NCBI GenBank assembly: GCA_040388605.1
Contig: JAZKBN010000016.1
Span: 122,772 to 186,771, forward strand
Direction of reading: 5' to 3'
DNA length: 64,000 bases
DNA from: JAZKBN01 sp040388605
GTDB lineage: Bacteria; Bacteroidota; Bacteroidia; Cytophagales; Flexibacteraceae
The position numbers and the translations under genes are program-made. The notes below the pieces were generated by a model that made no database searches, was not told the DNA's origin, and worked only from the letters and a program-made list of their open reading frames with translations. Below, one piece after another: positions 55,185 through 63,713 of this stretch; position 1 is the first letter of the stretch, and each line of letters opens with the position of its first letter.

Positions 55185-56285
55185 ATGTCGCTGATAACAC
55201 AGGAAGCCGTTCTTGAGGCGCTAAGCCACGTACAGGAACCCGATTTGAAACAAGATCTTGTAACCCTGGGAATGATTCGGGATTTAAGCCTTGGTGTTAA
55301 CACCAACAACTTTACCGTGCTGTTAACAACCCCCGCCTGCCCCCTGAAAGAACTGATTAAAAAAATGTGCATCGACGCCATTCATGAGCACCTTGGTTCT
55401 GATTTGCTGGTAAATATACATTTGACCGCAGGCGTTACCGGCAGGAAAACAGCAAGCGAAATACTACCAAACGTTAAAAACATAATTGCCATAGCCAGCG
55501 GCAAAGGCGGGGTAGGTAAAAGTACGGTTACAGCCAACCTTGCCGTTGCCCTAGCCCGCAGCGGCGCCAAAGTAGGGCTTATTGATGCCGACATCAGCGG
55601 CCCCAGCATACCGGTTATGTTCGGTACAGAAGATGAACGTCCCGAGGTTGTACGAATCGGGGAGAAAAACTATATAATACCTGTTGAGAAATATGGTGTA
55701 AAGCTGCTCAGCATAGGGTTTTTAACCCCGCAGGAAAGCGCCGTTGTTTGGCGCGGACCCATGATGAGCGCCGCACTCAAACAATTCATAGGAGACTGCC
55801 AATGGGGAGAGCTTGACTACCTGCTCATTGATTTGCCCCCCGGAACATCTGATATACACCTTACATTGGTACAAACAGTGCCCGTAACAGGTGTAATAAT
55901 TGTTACAACCCCGCAAAAAGTAGCACTTGCCGATGCGCAAAAGGGCCTGGCTATGTTTAGCCAAAAGCCGATAAATGTGCCCGTTTTAGGCGTGGTTGAA
56001 AACATGGCATGGTTTACACCTGCAGAGCTGCCCGATAGTAAGTATTATATTTTCGGAAAAGGCGGCGGGCGCAGGCTTGCAGAAAAGCATGGCCTGTCTC
56101 TTCTTGGAGAGATTCCGCTGGTACAGAGCGTGAGGGAAAGCGGCGACGGCGGGGCACCTATTGTGCTGCACGACGATTTGCCTGTTGCTGCTGCATTCCG
56201 TGAGCTTGCCGGCAATGTTGCCAGGCAGGTATCGGTTCGCAATGCCGATATGTTAAAAACTACACCGGTTGAGATAACTGCTTAA
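55185..56285 (+). CDS. Mrp/NBP35-type P-loop ATPase with DUF59 domain
   Basis: A 366-residue protein. An N-terminal DUF59/FeS-assembly-like domain (LEALSHVQEPDLKQDLVTLG) is followed by the deviant Walker A IASGKGGVGKSTVTANLAVA. Mrp/ApbC proteins carry and transfer iron-sulfur clusters. The C-terminal CxxC that binds the cluster in many family members is not visible here (ENMAWFTPAELPDSKYYIFG), as in other Bacteroidota versions I know. ATG at 55185 is chosen over the longer frame from 55086. Confidence 0.92.
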   Translation: MSLITQEAVLEALSHVQEPDLKQDLVTLGMIRDLSLGVNTNNFTVLLTTPACPLKELIKKMCIDAIHEHLGSDLLVNIHLTAGVTGRKTASEILPNVKNIIAIASGKGGVGKSTVTANLAVALARSGAKVGLIDADISGPSIPVMFGTEDERPEVVRIGEKNYIIPVEKYGVKLLSIGFLTPQESAVVWRGPMMSAALKQFIGDCQWGELDYLLIDLPPGTSDIHLTLVQTVPVTGVIIVTTPQKVALADAQKGLAMFSQKPINVPVLGVVENMAWFTPAELPDSKYYIFGKGGGRRLAEKHGLSLLGEIPLVQSVRESGDGGAPIVLHDDLPVAAAFRELAGNVARQVSVRNADMLKTTPVEITA

Positions 56286-56294
56286 TATTCAATA

Positions 56295-56328
56295 ATAGGC
56301 CCGGCATATTACCGGGCCTATATTTTTT
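56295..56328 (+). terminator. Rho-independent terminator
   Basis: Stem ATAGGCCCGG (56295-56304) / CCGGGCCTAT (56312-56321), followed by six Ts, just after the Mrp stop codon. Confidence 0.85.
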
Positions 56329-56346
56329 CGGGCCTGAAACTTCAAC

Positions 56347-56970
56347 ATGCACCTGATTATTAACAATTTAAGCAAACGCTTTGCTTCTGAATGGATAATC
56401 CGTGATTTCAGTCTGGAATTGCGGCCGGGTTCGCCTGTGGCATTAACCGGGCCAAACGGATCAGGTAAGAGCACCCTCCTGCAAATGGCTGCAGGCTATA
56501 TGCCCCCCACTACAGGCACTGTTACATATCACATGGCAGGCAAGCCCGTGTCACCCGATGATGTATTTAAATACATAGGCATTGCGGCACCTTATATGGA
56601 GCTTATTGAAGAGTTCACGCTGCCTGAGCTAATCAATTTTCATAATACATTTAAGCCCCTGGCTCCTGAATTAAATGCTAAAGCCTTTGCCGAAAGATTA
56701 CAGATTGGCTTTTTCCCGGGTAAACCGGTAAAAAACTACAGCAGCGGCATGAAACAAAGGGTAAAGTTGGGACTCGCTCTTTTTTCAGATACTCCCCTGC
56801 TGCTNNNNNNNNNNGAACCTTCTGCAAACCTGGATGCTGCCGGTCTTGCATGGTATGTTTCTGAAATTCTGCAGCAGGTAAGCACACGTACAATTCTTAT
56901 TTGCAGCAATCAGCCTGAGGAATACAGCTTTTGCAAAGAAGTAATAAATACAGCTTCATTCAGAAAATAA
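56347..56970 (+). CDS. ABC transporter ATP-binding protein (interrupted by 10-N gap)
   Basis: A ~207-residue ABC ATPase: Walker A GPNGSGKST (35-43) and ABC signature YSSGMKQRV. The Walker B region is lost in ten Ns at 56805-56814; it should read LLLLDEPSANLD. The present gap length gives four unknown residues where three would fit, so N10 is an arbitrary length. No permease gene is adjacent; partners unknown. Confidence 0.88.
   Translation: MHLIINNLSKRFASEWIIRDFSLELRPGSPVALTGPNGSGKSTLLQMAAGYMPPTTGTVTYHMAGKPVSPDDVFKYIGIAAPYMELIEEFTLPELINFHNTFKPLAPELNAKAFAERLQIGFFPGKPVKNYSSGMKQRVKLGLALFSDTPLLXXXXEPSANLDAAGLAWYVSEILQQVSTRTILICSNQPEEYSFCKEVINTASFRK
56805..56814. other. Assembly gap (10 N)
   Basis: Ten Ns over the Walker B motif of the ABC ATPase. 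The frame continues across it, but the expected protein would need only seven bases here. Confidence 0.9.
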
Positions 56971-57085
56971 GACGTATTCGGGTAGTTATAAAAATTCAAA
57001 AGCCGGTGAAGTTTTCAGGTATATAAAGGAAAACGCAGCTCCTTTTCAGAGCTGCGCCATTAATGACCTAAACATAATTGGCATT

Positions 57086-58348
57086 TTACTCTTTTACCAG
57101 TCCCTGCCAAGTATTGCGGGTTTTTTGTTCCAATAAAACTTCCCTGGTACCTGTAAGCTCCGTAATTGTATCAGGATTATAGTTTTTTACGGTAAGCAGG
57201 CATAGCTGACTGTTATACTTAATATCATATTTAGCACTTAAGGCAGCAGTAAGCGCTTCAAGCTTATCCGGATTTTCATCTACCGCTAACGATACTGAAA
57301 GGGCACTGTTCTGCATCAGGTTAATTTTCAGGTTCAGCCTGCGTACATTTTCAAGTATTGATATCAGGTCGGTATCAGCAATAAAGGCGAAATCGCGGGT
57401 ATGGAAAGATACCAGCCTTTGCCTGTCTTTGAAAATGATGGCAGGCAGGGTTTGGCCAATTGCCGTATTGCTTATTTGTGTGCCGGGTTCTTCCGGCTTT
57501 ATGAAAGATCTCACGTAAAGGGGTATGTTCCTGTTTGCAAGCGGACGAATGGTTTTGCTGTGTATTACCGTAGCCCCGAAATAAGTCATTTCGGCAGCAT
57601 CAGAATAATTGAGTTCTGAGAAAAGCACAGCCGATGCCACCCTTTTAGGGTCGGCGTTCATAATGCCGGGCACGTCTTTCCAAATAGTTAGAGACTCAGC
57701 ACCAAGGCAGTGGGCGAAAATTGCGGCAGTGTAATCACTTCCTTCGCGGCCAAGGGTAGTTGTCTTATTATCAACGGTTCCGCCTATAAAGCCCTGTGTT
57801 ACTACCACACCTGTTTGCAGCTGGGGTACAATTTGGCGTCGGATAATTTGCTCGGTCCATGCCCAGTCTACCTGCCCTTCGCGCCATGTATTATCTGTTT
57901 GCACAAAGTTCCGGGCATCGGCCCAAAGGGCTTTTACCCCTGATTTTTCAAGGTACCAGCTTACTATATAGGTACTTATAATTTCCCCGAAACTGATAAT
58001 CTGGTCATAACCTTCATCATAGCTTCCGGCTGAATTTTGGGCTTCAAGGAGGGCCAGCAGCTTATCGAACTGCCGGTTTAGCAGCAGGTTTATATAATCA
58101 TCACCCTCGGGACTAAGTTCGTTTACAATATTTTCGTGGTATTTGCGCAGTTCCTGCAAATGAGAAGTATAATCACCGCCCTTGCGGTAGGCAGCATATA
58201 GCGCTTCAAGATTATTGGTGCTCTTGCCCATTGCCGATACTACCACCAAAACCTGGCTTTCATTGGCAAACAAGCCAATTATACCGCACATATTTTTTAC
58301 AGCCGCCGCATCTTTAACCGATGCCCCACCGAATTTAAATACCTTCAT
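57086..58348 (-). CDS. lysC: Aspartate kinase
   Basis: A 420-residue monofunctional aspartate kinase: VFKFGGASV (3-11), GREGSDYTAA (the aspartate-binding site) and C-terminal ACT-like repeats (~300-420) that often bind lysine or threonine. It makes aspartyl phosphate, the first step to lysine, threonine and methionine. It is the last gene of the metY-metX-lysC run on the minus strand, so it may be under the same leader control. Confidence 0.93.
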   Translation of the reverse strand: MKVFKFGGASVKDAAAVKNMCGIIGLFANESQVLVVVSAMGKSTNNLEALYAAYRKGGDYTSHLQELRKYHENIVNELSPEGDDYINLLLNRQFDKLLALLEAQNSAGSYDEGYDQIISFGEIISTYIVSWYLEKSGVKALWADARNFVQTDNTWREGQVDWAWTEQIIRRQIVPQLQTGVVVTQGFIGGTVDNKTTTLGREGSDYTAAIFAHCLGAESLTIWKDVPGIMNADPKRVASAVLFSELNYSDAAEMTYFGATVIHSKTIRPLANRNIPLYVRSFIKPEEPGTQISNTAIGQTLPAIIFKDRQRLVSFHTRDFAFIADTDLISILENVRRLNLKINLMQNSALSVSLAVDENPDKLEALTAALSAKYDIKYNSQLCLLTVKNYNPDTITELTGTREVLLEQKTRNTWQGLVKE

Positions 58349-58515
58349 TCTTCCTGATAGATGCTTATTTTGTGATTACCCATGTTTCTGCCTGCAAACT
58401 TAGGCGAAATGTTCAGAATGGAAAGCAGGGAGCAGCCCGCTTTCATTATCTGAAACCAAACAAACACCATTTTTTAATATTGCCCTGATACGGAGACATG
58501 CTTTCAAAAAGTTAA

Positions 58516-59553
58516 TCAGGCAACCTTAACATTTCTTAAACGGGAAAACTCCTTTACACATACGGTGAGTTTATTGCATTCAGTAAGGAAACCATCGTGC
58601 CCATACGAACTGTCTATCTCGGCATATTCGGCATCGGGTATATAACGGGCAAGGAATTTCTGTTCAGCAACCGGGAAAAGAATATCTGACCTGATACCTA
58701 TTACCAGGGTTTGCGCCCTGATACGACTTAAGGCAGATTCTACTGAATCCCTTCCCCGGCCTACATTATGAGAATCCATCATCTTACTTAATGTCCAGTA
58801 AGAAAAAGTGTTGAACCTCTTGGTCAGCTTTATGCCCTGGTACCTTTGGTAGCCGGAGGCCTTAAAGTCATCAAAAATTTCATCATCGTTTTCCGCCTGT
58901 GAAAACTTGTACGTGGCATAATTCCTATAGCTGAGCAAGGCAATGGCACGTGCAGCTTTAAGCCCTGAAAGGCCGGCTTCCGGGCTGTTTGTTGCCCATG
59001 TGCTGTCGGCCTCAATAGCAATTCTTTGCGATTCGTTAATTGCTATTGACCATGCGCTGCTCCTGGCACAAGTGGCTGTAAGCACCAAATGCTCATGCAG
59101 ATCAGGGTTTTCAATGGCCCATTCAAGGGCCTGCTGCCCCCCGAGCGAACCGCCAATCAGCGTATGAATGCCGGTTATTCCCAAATAAATGCGCAGGCGC
59201 TCCAATGTTTGCACCACATCTCGAATGGTGAGCAAGGGGAAAGAATGGAAATAAGATGAGCCTGTGGCGGGGTTTACTGACAACGGCCCCGTTGAGCCGT
59301 ATGCCGAACCAATTACATTGGCGCAAACAATAAAATACCCGGCAGGGTCGAAGAGCTTGTTTTTGCCTACGAGCCCGTTCCACCAATCTGCCGCATCGGA
59401 ATTTCCGGTAAGGGCGTGGCAAATCCAGATTACGTTGTTACGCTCTGCGTTCAGGGTACCATAAGTATTATAAGCAATGTTAAAGGGGGCCTCCAGTATG
59501 CTGCCTGCTTCGGTAAAAAGTGGCTCTTGGGACGTATATATTTTCAGGTTCAT
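58516..59553 (-). CDS. metX: Homoserine O-acetyltransferase
   Basis: A 345-residue alpha/beta-hydrolase-fold enzyme with nucleophile Ser136 in GGSLGGQQ, Asp290 in RSDILFPV and His319 in YGHDGFLTE. It acetylates homoserine for methionine synthesis. The ATG at 59553 overlaps the stop (TGA) of a possible 25-codon upstream ORF. It follows metY and precedes lysC on the same strand. Confidence 0.94.
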   Translation of the reverse strand: MNLKIYTSQEPLFTEAGSILEAPFNIAYNTYGTLNAERNNVIWICHALTGNSDAADWWNGLVGKNKLFDPAGYFIVCANVIGSAYGSTGPLSVNPATGSSYFHSFPLLTIRDVVQTLERLRIYLGITGIHTLIGGSLGGQQALEWAIENPDLHEHLVLTATCARSSAWSIAINESQRIAIEADSTWATNSPEAGLSGLKAARAIALLSYRNYATYKFSQAENDDEIFDDFKASGYQRYQGIKLTKRFNTFSYWTLSKMMDSHNVGRGRDSVESALSRIRAQTLVIGIRSDILFPVAEQKFLARYIPDAEYAEIDSSYGHDGFLTECNKLTVCVKEFSRLRNVKVA

Positions 59554-59627
59554 AAATTTGGTACAGAACGCTTATTTGTAAAATGCAGGAATACAAAACC
59601 TGCTTCAGTTTTATCGGGGCAAACCAT
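59550..59627 (-). CDS. Possible 25-codon upstream ORF overlapping metX start
   Basis: A short frame (MVCPDKTEAGFVFLHFTNKR...) whose TGA stop overlaps the metX ATG in the ATGA style of translational coupling. There is no visible function and it may not be translated. Confidence 0.25.
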   Translation of the reverse strand: MVCPDKTEAGFVFLHFTNKRSVPNL

Positions 59628-59739
59628 TATTGTTATTTCCGGGTATTAAATCTTAAGAACATAGAACAGGGCCTTAAAACGGGAATGCGCAAAACCAAAG
59701 CGTTTGACCATACTTTGAATTATTGCTGTAATATTCCCG

Positions 59740-59850
59740 CAGCTGCTTTGTCTCCGGACTCGCAGCAGTGCAAACGTTTGACGAGATTTGCACCGGTGCT
59801 TACCGCCACGGCTCAGGCCCTGCCTTGCTCATTTTGTGCTTAACAGGTAA
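59740..59850 (-). ncRNA. Structured leader element between metY and metX, unidentified
   Basis: On the minus strand this region has several nested pairings: the palindrome GCACCGGTGC, GTGCAAA/TTTGCAC with a 12-nt loop, and GCTGC/GCAGC enclosing GAGTCCGGAGAC. GGTAAGCACCGGTGCAAATC followed later by AGTCCGGAGAC resembles conserved cobalamin-riboswitch boxes in order, but other conserved parts (CCTGCC-type end, GGGAA) are absent or altered. It might be a divergent riboswitch or a regulatory hairpin array. Confidence 0.4.
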
Positions 59851-59905
59851 TTATTATTTTAAACAGAAGGGAAATTATTTAATTAAAGGCTTTTAAGCCT
59901 GAATG

Positions 59906-61222
59906 TTAAACCAGAACCGGCTGTTCCACTTTAATAAATGCCTGCTCAAAATCTGCCTTAATATCATCTATATGCTCTATGCCGACAGATACGCGCAGCA
60001 ACGATGATTCAACCCCGGCAGCAAATTGCTCTTCTTCGCTCAGCTGCTGGTGTGTGGTGCTTGCAGGATGTATAATCAGGGTTTTGGCATCGCCGACGTT
60101 GGCTAAATGGCTAACCAGCTTCAGGCTGTTAACAAATGTTTCTGCGCCTTCTTTACCCGCCTTTAATTTGAAGCTGAGTACGCCGCCATAACCATTGCTA
60201 AGGTATTTGCGGGCCAAATCATGGTAGGCGCTGCTTTTCAGGCCCGGGTAATTTACCGACTCCACTTCTTCGCGGTCTTCAAGCCATTGGGCCAAGTTCA
60301 AGGCATTCTCAACATGCCTTTGAACACGTAGGCTCAGGGTTTCAAGACCTTGCAACAGCAGGAAAGAATTAAAAGGGCTCAGAGCGGGGCCAAAATCACG
60401 CAGCCCTTCAACTCGGGCACGAATGGCAAATGCTATGTTGCCAAAAGGACCATCGGTTCCGAAAACGTCCCAGAATACGAGGCCATGATAACCTTCGCTG
60501 GGTTCGGTAAACTGTTTGAATTTGCCGTTACCCCAGTTGTAATTGCCGCCGTCTACTATTACCCCGCCAATGCTGGTGCCATGGCCGCCAATCCATTTGG
60601 TGGCAGATTCAACTACCACATTTGCACCATGCTCCAGCGGACGGAACAGGTACCCGCCTGCACCAAAGGTATTATCTACAATCAGCGGCAGGTCATATTC
60701 CTGTGCCAGGGCTGCAATAGCCTCAAAATCAGGCACACTGAATTCAGGATTACCTATGGTTTCAATGTAAATTGCTTTTGTGCGCGAGTCTATTAGGGGC
60801 ACAAAACTGTCTACGTTATCGCCTTTGCCGAAACGGACCTCTATGCCGAGGCGTTTGAAAGCAACTTTGAATTGGTTATAAGTACCGCCATAAACAAAGC
60901 TGCTCGATATGTAATTGTCGCCTGCTTCAAGAATGTTATTTAACGCAATAAACTGCGCCGCCTGTCCTGAACCTACTGCCACTGCAGCCACGCCGCCTTC
61001 CAAAGCTGCTATACGCTTTTCGAAAACGTCGGTGGTGGGGTTCATGATACGGGTATAAATATTACCGAACTCTTTGAGGGCGAACAGGTTGGCGCCGTGC
61101 TTTGAATCTTTGAAGGTATAGCTGGTGGTTTGGTAAATAGGTACTGCCCTGCTGCGGGTGGTTTCATCTACTTCCTGGCCTGCATGTAATTGTAATGTTT
61201 CGAATTTGGGTGACTTAGACAT
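59906..61222 (-). CDS. metY: O-acetylhomoserine sulfhydrylase
   Basis: A 438-residue Cys/Met metabolism PLP enzyme: FETLQLHAGQE at the N-terminus, YGGTYNQF, and the PLP Lys209 in SATKWIGGHGTSIGG. It makes homocysteine from O-acetylhomoserine and sulfide, linking sulfur assimilation to methionine. Its start lies downstream of a leader holding a SAM-I riboswitch and a Cys-codon-rich ORF. Confidence 0.94.
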   Translation of the reverse strand: MSKSPKFETLQLHAGQEVDETTRSRAVPIYQTTSYTFKDSKHGANLFALKEFGNIYTRIMNPTTDVFEKRIAALEGGVAAVAVGSGQAAQFIALNNILEAGDNYISSSFVYGGTYNQFKVAFKRLGIEVRFGKGDNVDSFVPLIDSRTKAIYIETIGNPEFSVPDFEAIAALAQEYDLPLIVDNTFGAGGYLFRPLEHGANVVVESATKWIGGHGTSIGGVIVDGGNYNWGNGKFKQFTEPSEGYHGLVFWDVFGTDGPFGNIAFAIRARVEGLRDFGPALSPFNSFLLLQGLETLSLRVQRHVENALNLAQWLEDREEVESVNYPGLKSSAYHDLARKYLSNGYGGVLSFKLKAGKEGAETFVNSLKLVSHLANVGDAKTLIIHPASTTHQQLSEEEQFAAGVESSLLRVSVGIEHIDDIKADFEQAFIKVEQPVLV

Positions 61223-61698
61223 GGTATTTTACGGATTTATATGTGGGATATTTTTGAATACTGTTTAAGAGAATTGCCCCTGCTGAAGCGAGGGACGGGT
61301 AATGAATTAACTGTAATAAGCTTCTGCATTTGTTGCATAACTTTTTAAATGTTAAATATTACATAAAGGCATGCAAAGCACCGTGCAATGCAAATTGCTT
61401 TTAGGTAAAAACCTTAAATGAGCTGTAAGGGTGTTGGCAACTACCGTCCCGAATAAGAACGAATGCGGCCGAACAGGCTTAGGCGAACCGGGAAGATGCA
61501 GGATTTAACCCGACAGCTGCCGATTGAAAGGTTTTAACAGAATTTGGGGGTTGGGGCTTACGCTGCCGAATCAAAGCGAACATGAAATCGCGATGGAGCG
61601 TAAAAAGGCGCAAAAATGCCTGGCCGGCTTATGGCAGTATATGCAGGTTCAGCCCGGGAGCTTACCTGAATATTGTTACAGCCAATAAGTCTGACAGG
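61223..61698. promoter_or_regulatory. Long metY leader with hairpins
   Basis: About 475 bp between the leader ORF and metY (minus strand). It contains the hairpin CAGGT...ACCTG (61644-61668) just after the leader ORF stop, a stem TGCC/GGCA followed by TTTTT on the minus strand (61612-61636), a weak 34-codon frame (61479-61583), a direct repeat ATGCAAA (61371-61377 and 61388-61394) and a short stem near 61276-61294. No second strong promoter was found. Confidence 0.5.
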
Positions 61699-61857
61699 CT
61701 AGCTACAGCAACAGCAACACATATGCATGTGCATATGATGAGCCATATGGGTAGTATGGATTGAAAGAGGAGATGAAAAAGCGGGAACAGAAAACACCTG
61801 GGCAGAGCTTACAGCATCTGCGCTAAAATTGGTGAAACTTGGAATGAAATTGGTCAT
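61699..61857 (-). CDS. 52-codon leader ORF ending in His/Met then five Cys codons
   Basis: The ATG is two bases after the 3' strand of the riboswitch closing stem. The translation begins MTNFIPSFTNFSADAVSSAQ and ends with THMAHHMHMHM, then CCCCC, S and stop (codons TGT TGC TGT TGC TGT AGC TAG). Such a run of sulfur-amino-acid codons is what an attenuation leader peptide would look like; alternatively the His/Met/Cys tail could bind copper or another soft metal. Translation is unproven and I know no named family for it. Confidence 0.5.
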   Translation of the reverse strand: MTNFIPSFTNFSADAVSSAQVFSVPAFSSPLSIHTTHMAHHMHMHMCCCCCS

Positions 61858-61858
61858 A

Positions 61859-61989
61859 CCGTTTTATAGTACCTTCTTCAGGTCAGGAATTAGCACCTTG
61901 CGCCCTTTAAGGGTTCTCCCTGATGACAAGGGAGGGCAGGTTGCCGGAAGGTCATAGAGCCTGTACTCTGTCTTCCTCTTTATAAACGG
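61859..61989 (-). ncRNA. SAM-I riboswitch
   Basis: On the minus strand the element reads 5'-3' with the SAM-I core: AAGAGGAAGACAGAG near the 5' end, GGCTCTATGACCTTCCGGCA then ACC, and AAGGTGCTAATTCCTGACC. The closing stem P1 pairs CCGTTTATA (61989-61981) with TATAAAACGG (61868-61859). It binds S-adenosylmethionine and lies upstream of metY, the expected target. The following ORF begins two bases after P1, so SAM could also gate its translation. Confidence 0.9.
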
Positions 61990-62013
61990 CCCGGCTGAGT
62001 TACCGGATTAATG

Positions 62014-62044
62014 CAAAGGTATAGGCCGAATAAATCAGGACCAA
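62014..62044 (-). promoter_or_regulatory. Promoter of the SAM riboswitch/metY transcript
   Basis: On the minus strand TTG (62044-62042), 20-nt spacer, TACCTTTG (62021-62014): a full match to the Bacteroidota consensus, with transcription expected to start about 15 nt before the riboswitch. Confidence 0.75.
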
Positions 62045-62832
62045 ATTTATTTTCATTTTTTTTGAGCTGCAGACACAACGCTTTCAGGAAACGATATGTC
62101 AATGACGTGTTTTTAACCAGGTACTTCCTGTATGCGCCCAGATAAACAATACAGCTAATAATACCCGGTTAACCTATGTAAAGGAAACTTAAAGCAATGC
62201 AATGCTGTATAACCCAACTTTTGGTATAGACAGGTTATTGTTATGAAGCTGCCCCAGGTTTAAACATGCGAAAGAAGGGCAGGCATATTTACATGTAAAA
62301 TACGAAGGTAATTTGTGTCGATTCGAAATTACCCGTTTTTCCAAAATAAAAGCCCGTGTATAAGGCTTTCAAATTTGCGCTGAAAAAAAACTCACCGGGA
62401 TTTATGCGAAAGAAAAAGGTATCCGCCATAGAAACATTAACTATTTTGGATACCTTAATGGAGTTACTCTTTAAACTGTAATTTTTACCAGGATCAAAAT
62501 ACTAAACCGGGGCAATTACCTTTAAACATGCGGCAATGAGTTTTAATACTGCCCTATATATAATTTAGATACCTTCCGATTTGGTACTGGGTGTGCCTTC
62601 TAATTTAATGAAGGCTAAAAGCTGAGGCGTTTCGGATGACATGAACAAGGGAGGACTTAGCAGGTTGGCCAATACATTTAGCACATCTCCTTACTAATTG
62701 AGTACATCAACAAACTGTTATTTAGTGTTTTTATATCTATTAGCCTTAATTTAGCACAGGCCCGGCTATTGTCTCGCGTATCCCAAATGCTAAATTAGTG
62801 CCGCACTAACTGCTGCTATTGCCGTGGGCTAA
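62045..62832. other. Non-coding region between the metY leader and dapD
   Basis: About 790 bp with no supported gene. Near dapD it holds an inverted repeat TAATTTAGCA (62747-62756) / TGCTAAATTA (62788-62797), an overlapping palindrome TTAGTGC-C-GCACTAA (62795-62809), and another copy of ATTTAGCACA near 62679. The rest is AT-rich and I see no RNA family. Confidence 0.5.
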
Positions 62833-63669
62833 CTATGCTATAGTAACACTAAAGTCTCTAAGCGTGCTGTTTAGTGCAGTTTTCCAGTCTGTACTTTCTT
62901 TTCGCTCGCCAATAATTAATGCGCAGGGAACCTGGTAATCGCCTGCCGGAAAGCTTTTAGTGAGGCTTCCGGGGATAACTACACTTCTTGGGGGCACATA
63001 TCCGCGGTATTCTTTGGGTTCAGGGCCACTTACGTCAATAATTCGGGAGCTGCCTGTAAGTGTAACGCCTGCACCTATTACAGCTTCTTTGCCTACGTGG
63101 ACACCCTCTACCAAAATTGAACGCGAACCAATAAAGGCTCCGTCTTCAACAATTACCGGTGAGGCCTGTAAAGGTTCGAGCACCCCGCCTATTCCGACTC
63201 CCCCGCTTAAGTGAACATTTTTACCAATTCGGGCGCAACTTCCCACAGTGGCCCAAGTATCTACCATAGTGCCTGAATCAACGTATGCGCCAATATTAAT
63301 ATATGAGGGCATAAGAACTACCCCCGGGGCTACGAAAGCACCGTATCGGACAGTGGCCGGCGGCACCACGCGAACGCCAAGTTCCCTGTACCCGGTTTTG
63401 AGTTTCATCTTATCGTGGTACTCAAACGGGCCGGATTCTATTACCTGCATCTGCCTGATGGGGAAATACAGGATAACAGCTTTTTTAACCCATTCATTCA
63501 CCTTCCAGGTGGTTCGGCCCTGTTCATCGAAGTTTTCGCCCTGTTCAACGACAGATAGCTTACCTTGATCTAAACCTTCAATTACAGTTTCAATTGCTTT
63601 AATGGTTGCCTGATCGCTTAGTTTCGAGCGATCAAGCCATGCTGCTTCAATTATAGCTTCAGTTGTCAT
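62833..63669 (-). CDS. dapD: Tetrahydrodipicolinate N-succinyltransferase
   Basis: A 278-residue left-handed beta-helix acyltransferase with hexapeptide repeats (VHLSGGVGIGGVLEPLQASP, IVEDGAFIGSRSILVEGVHV). It uses succinyl-CoA in lysine/diaminopimelate synthesis, the lysine branch that starts from aspartate. Length is complete; divergent from the glycosyltransferase at the right edge. Confidence 0.96.
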   Translation of the reverse strand: MTTEAIIEAAWLDRSKLSDQATIKAIETVIEGLDQGKLSVVEQGENFDEQGRTTWKVNEWVKKAVILYFPIRQMQVIESGPFEYHDKMKLKTGYRELGVRVVPPATVRYGAFVAPGVVLMPSYINIGAYVDSGTMVDTWATVGSCARIGKNVHLSGGVGIGGVLEPLQASPVIVEDGAFIGSRSILVEGVHVGKEAVIGAGVTLTGSSRIIDVSGPEPKEYRGYVPPRSVVIPGSLTKSFPAGDYQVPCALIIGERKESTDWKTALNSTLRDFSVTIA

Positions 63670-63713
63670 AGCTTTGTGTTTGAGACCGCAATTAAGGTAA
63701 AAACCGCCAAACA

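Noticed and set aside
59740..59850. tRNA or T-loop-like sequence (GGTGCAAATC) upstream of metX
   Set aside because: No acceptor stem, anticodon arm or 3' CCA-like end could be aligned around it.
61479..61583. 34-codon frame on the minus strand in the metY leader
   Set aside because: No start-site signal, no recognisable sequence, and the length is within what chance gives; kept only as a note in the leader entry.
61582..61764. Plus-strand 60-codon ORF ending in a His/Met-rich stretch (HMHVHMMSHMG)
   Set aside because: It is antisense to the leader ORF, and the His/Met pattern arises because CATATGCATGTGCATATG is nearly self-complementary. No plus-strand promoter or neighbour supports it, while the minus strand has a promoter and riboswitch.
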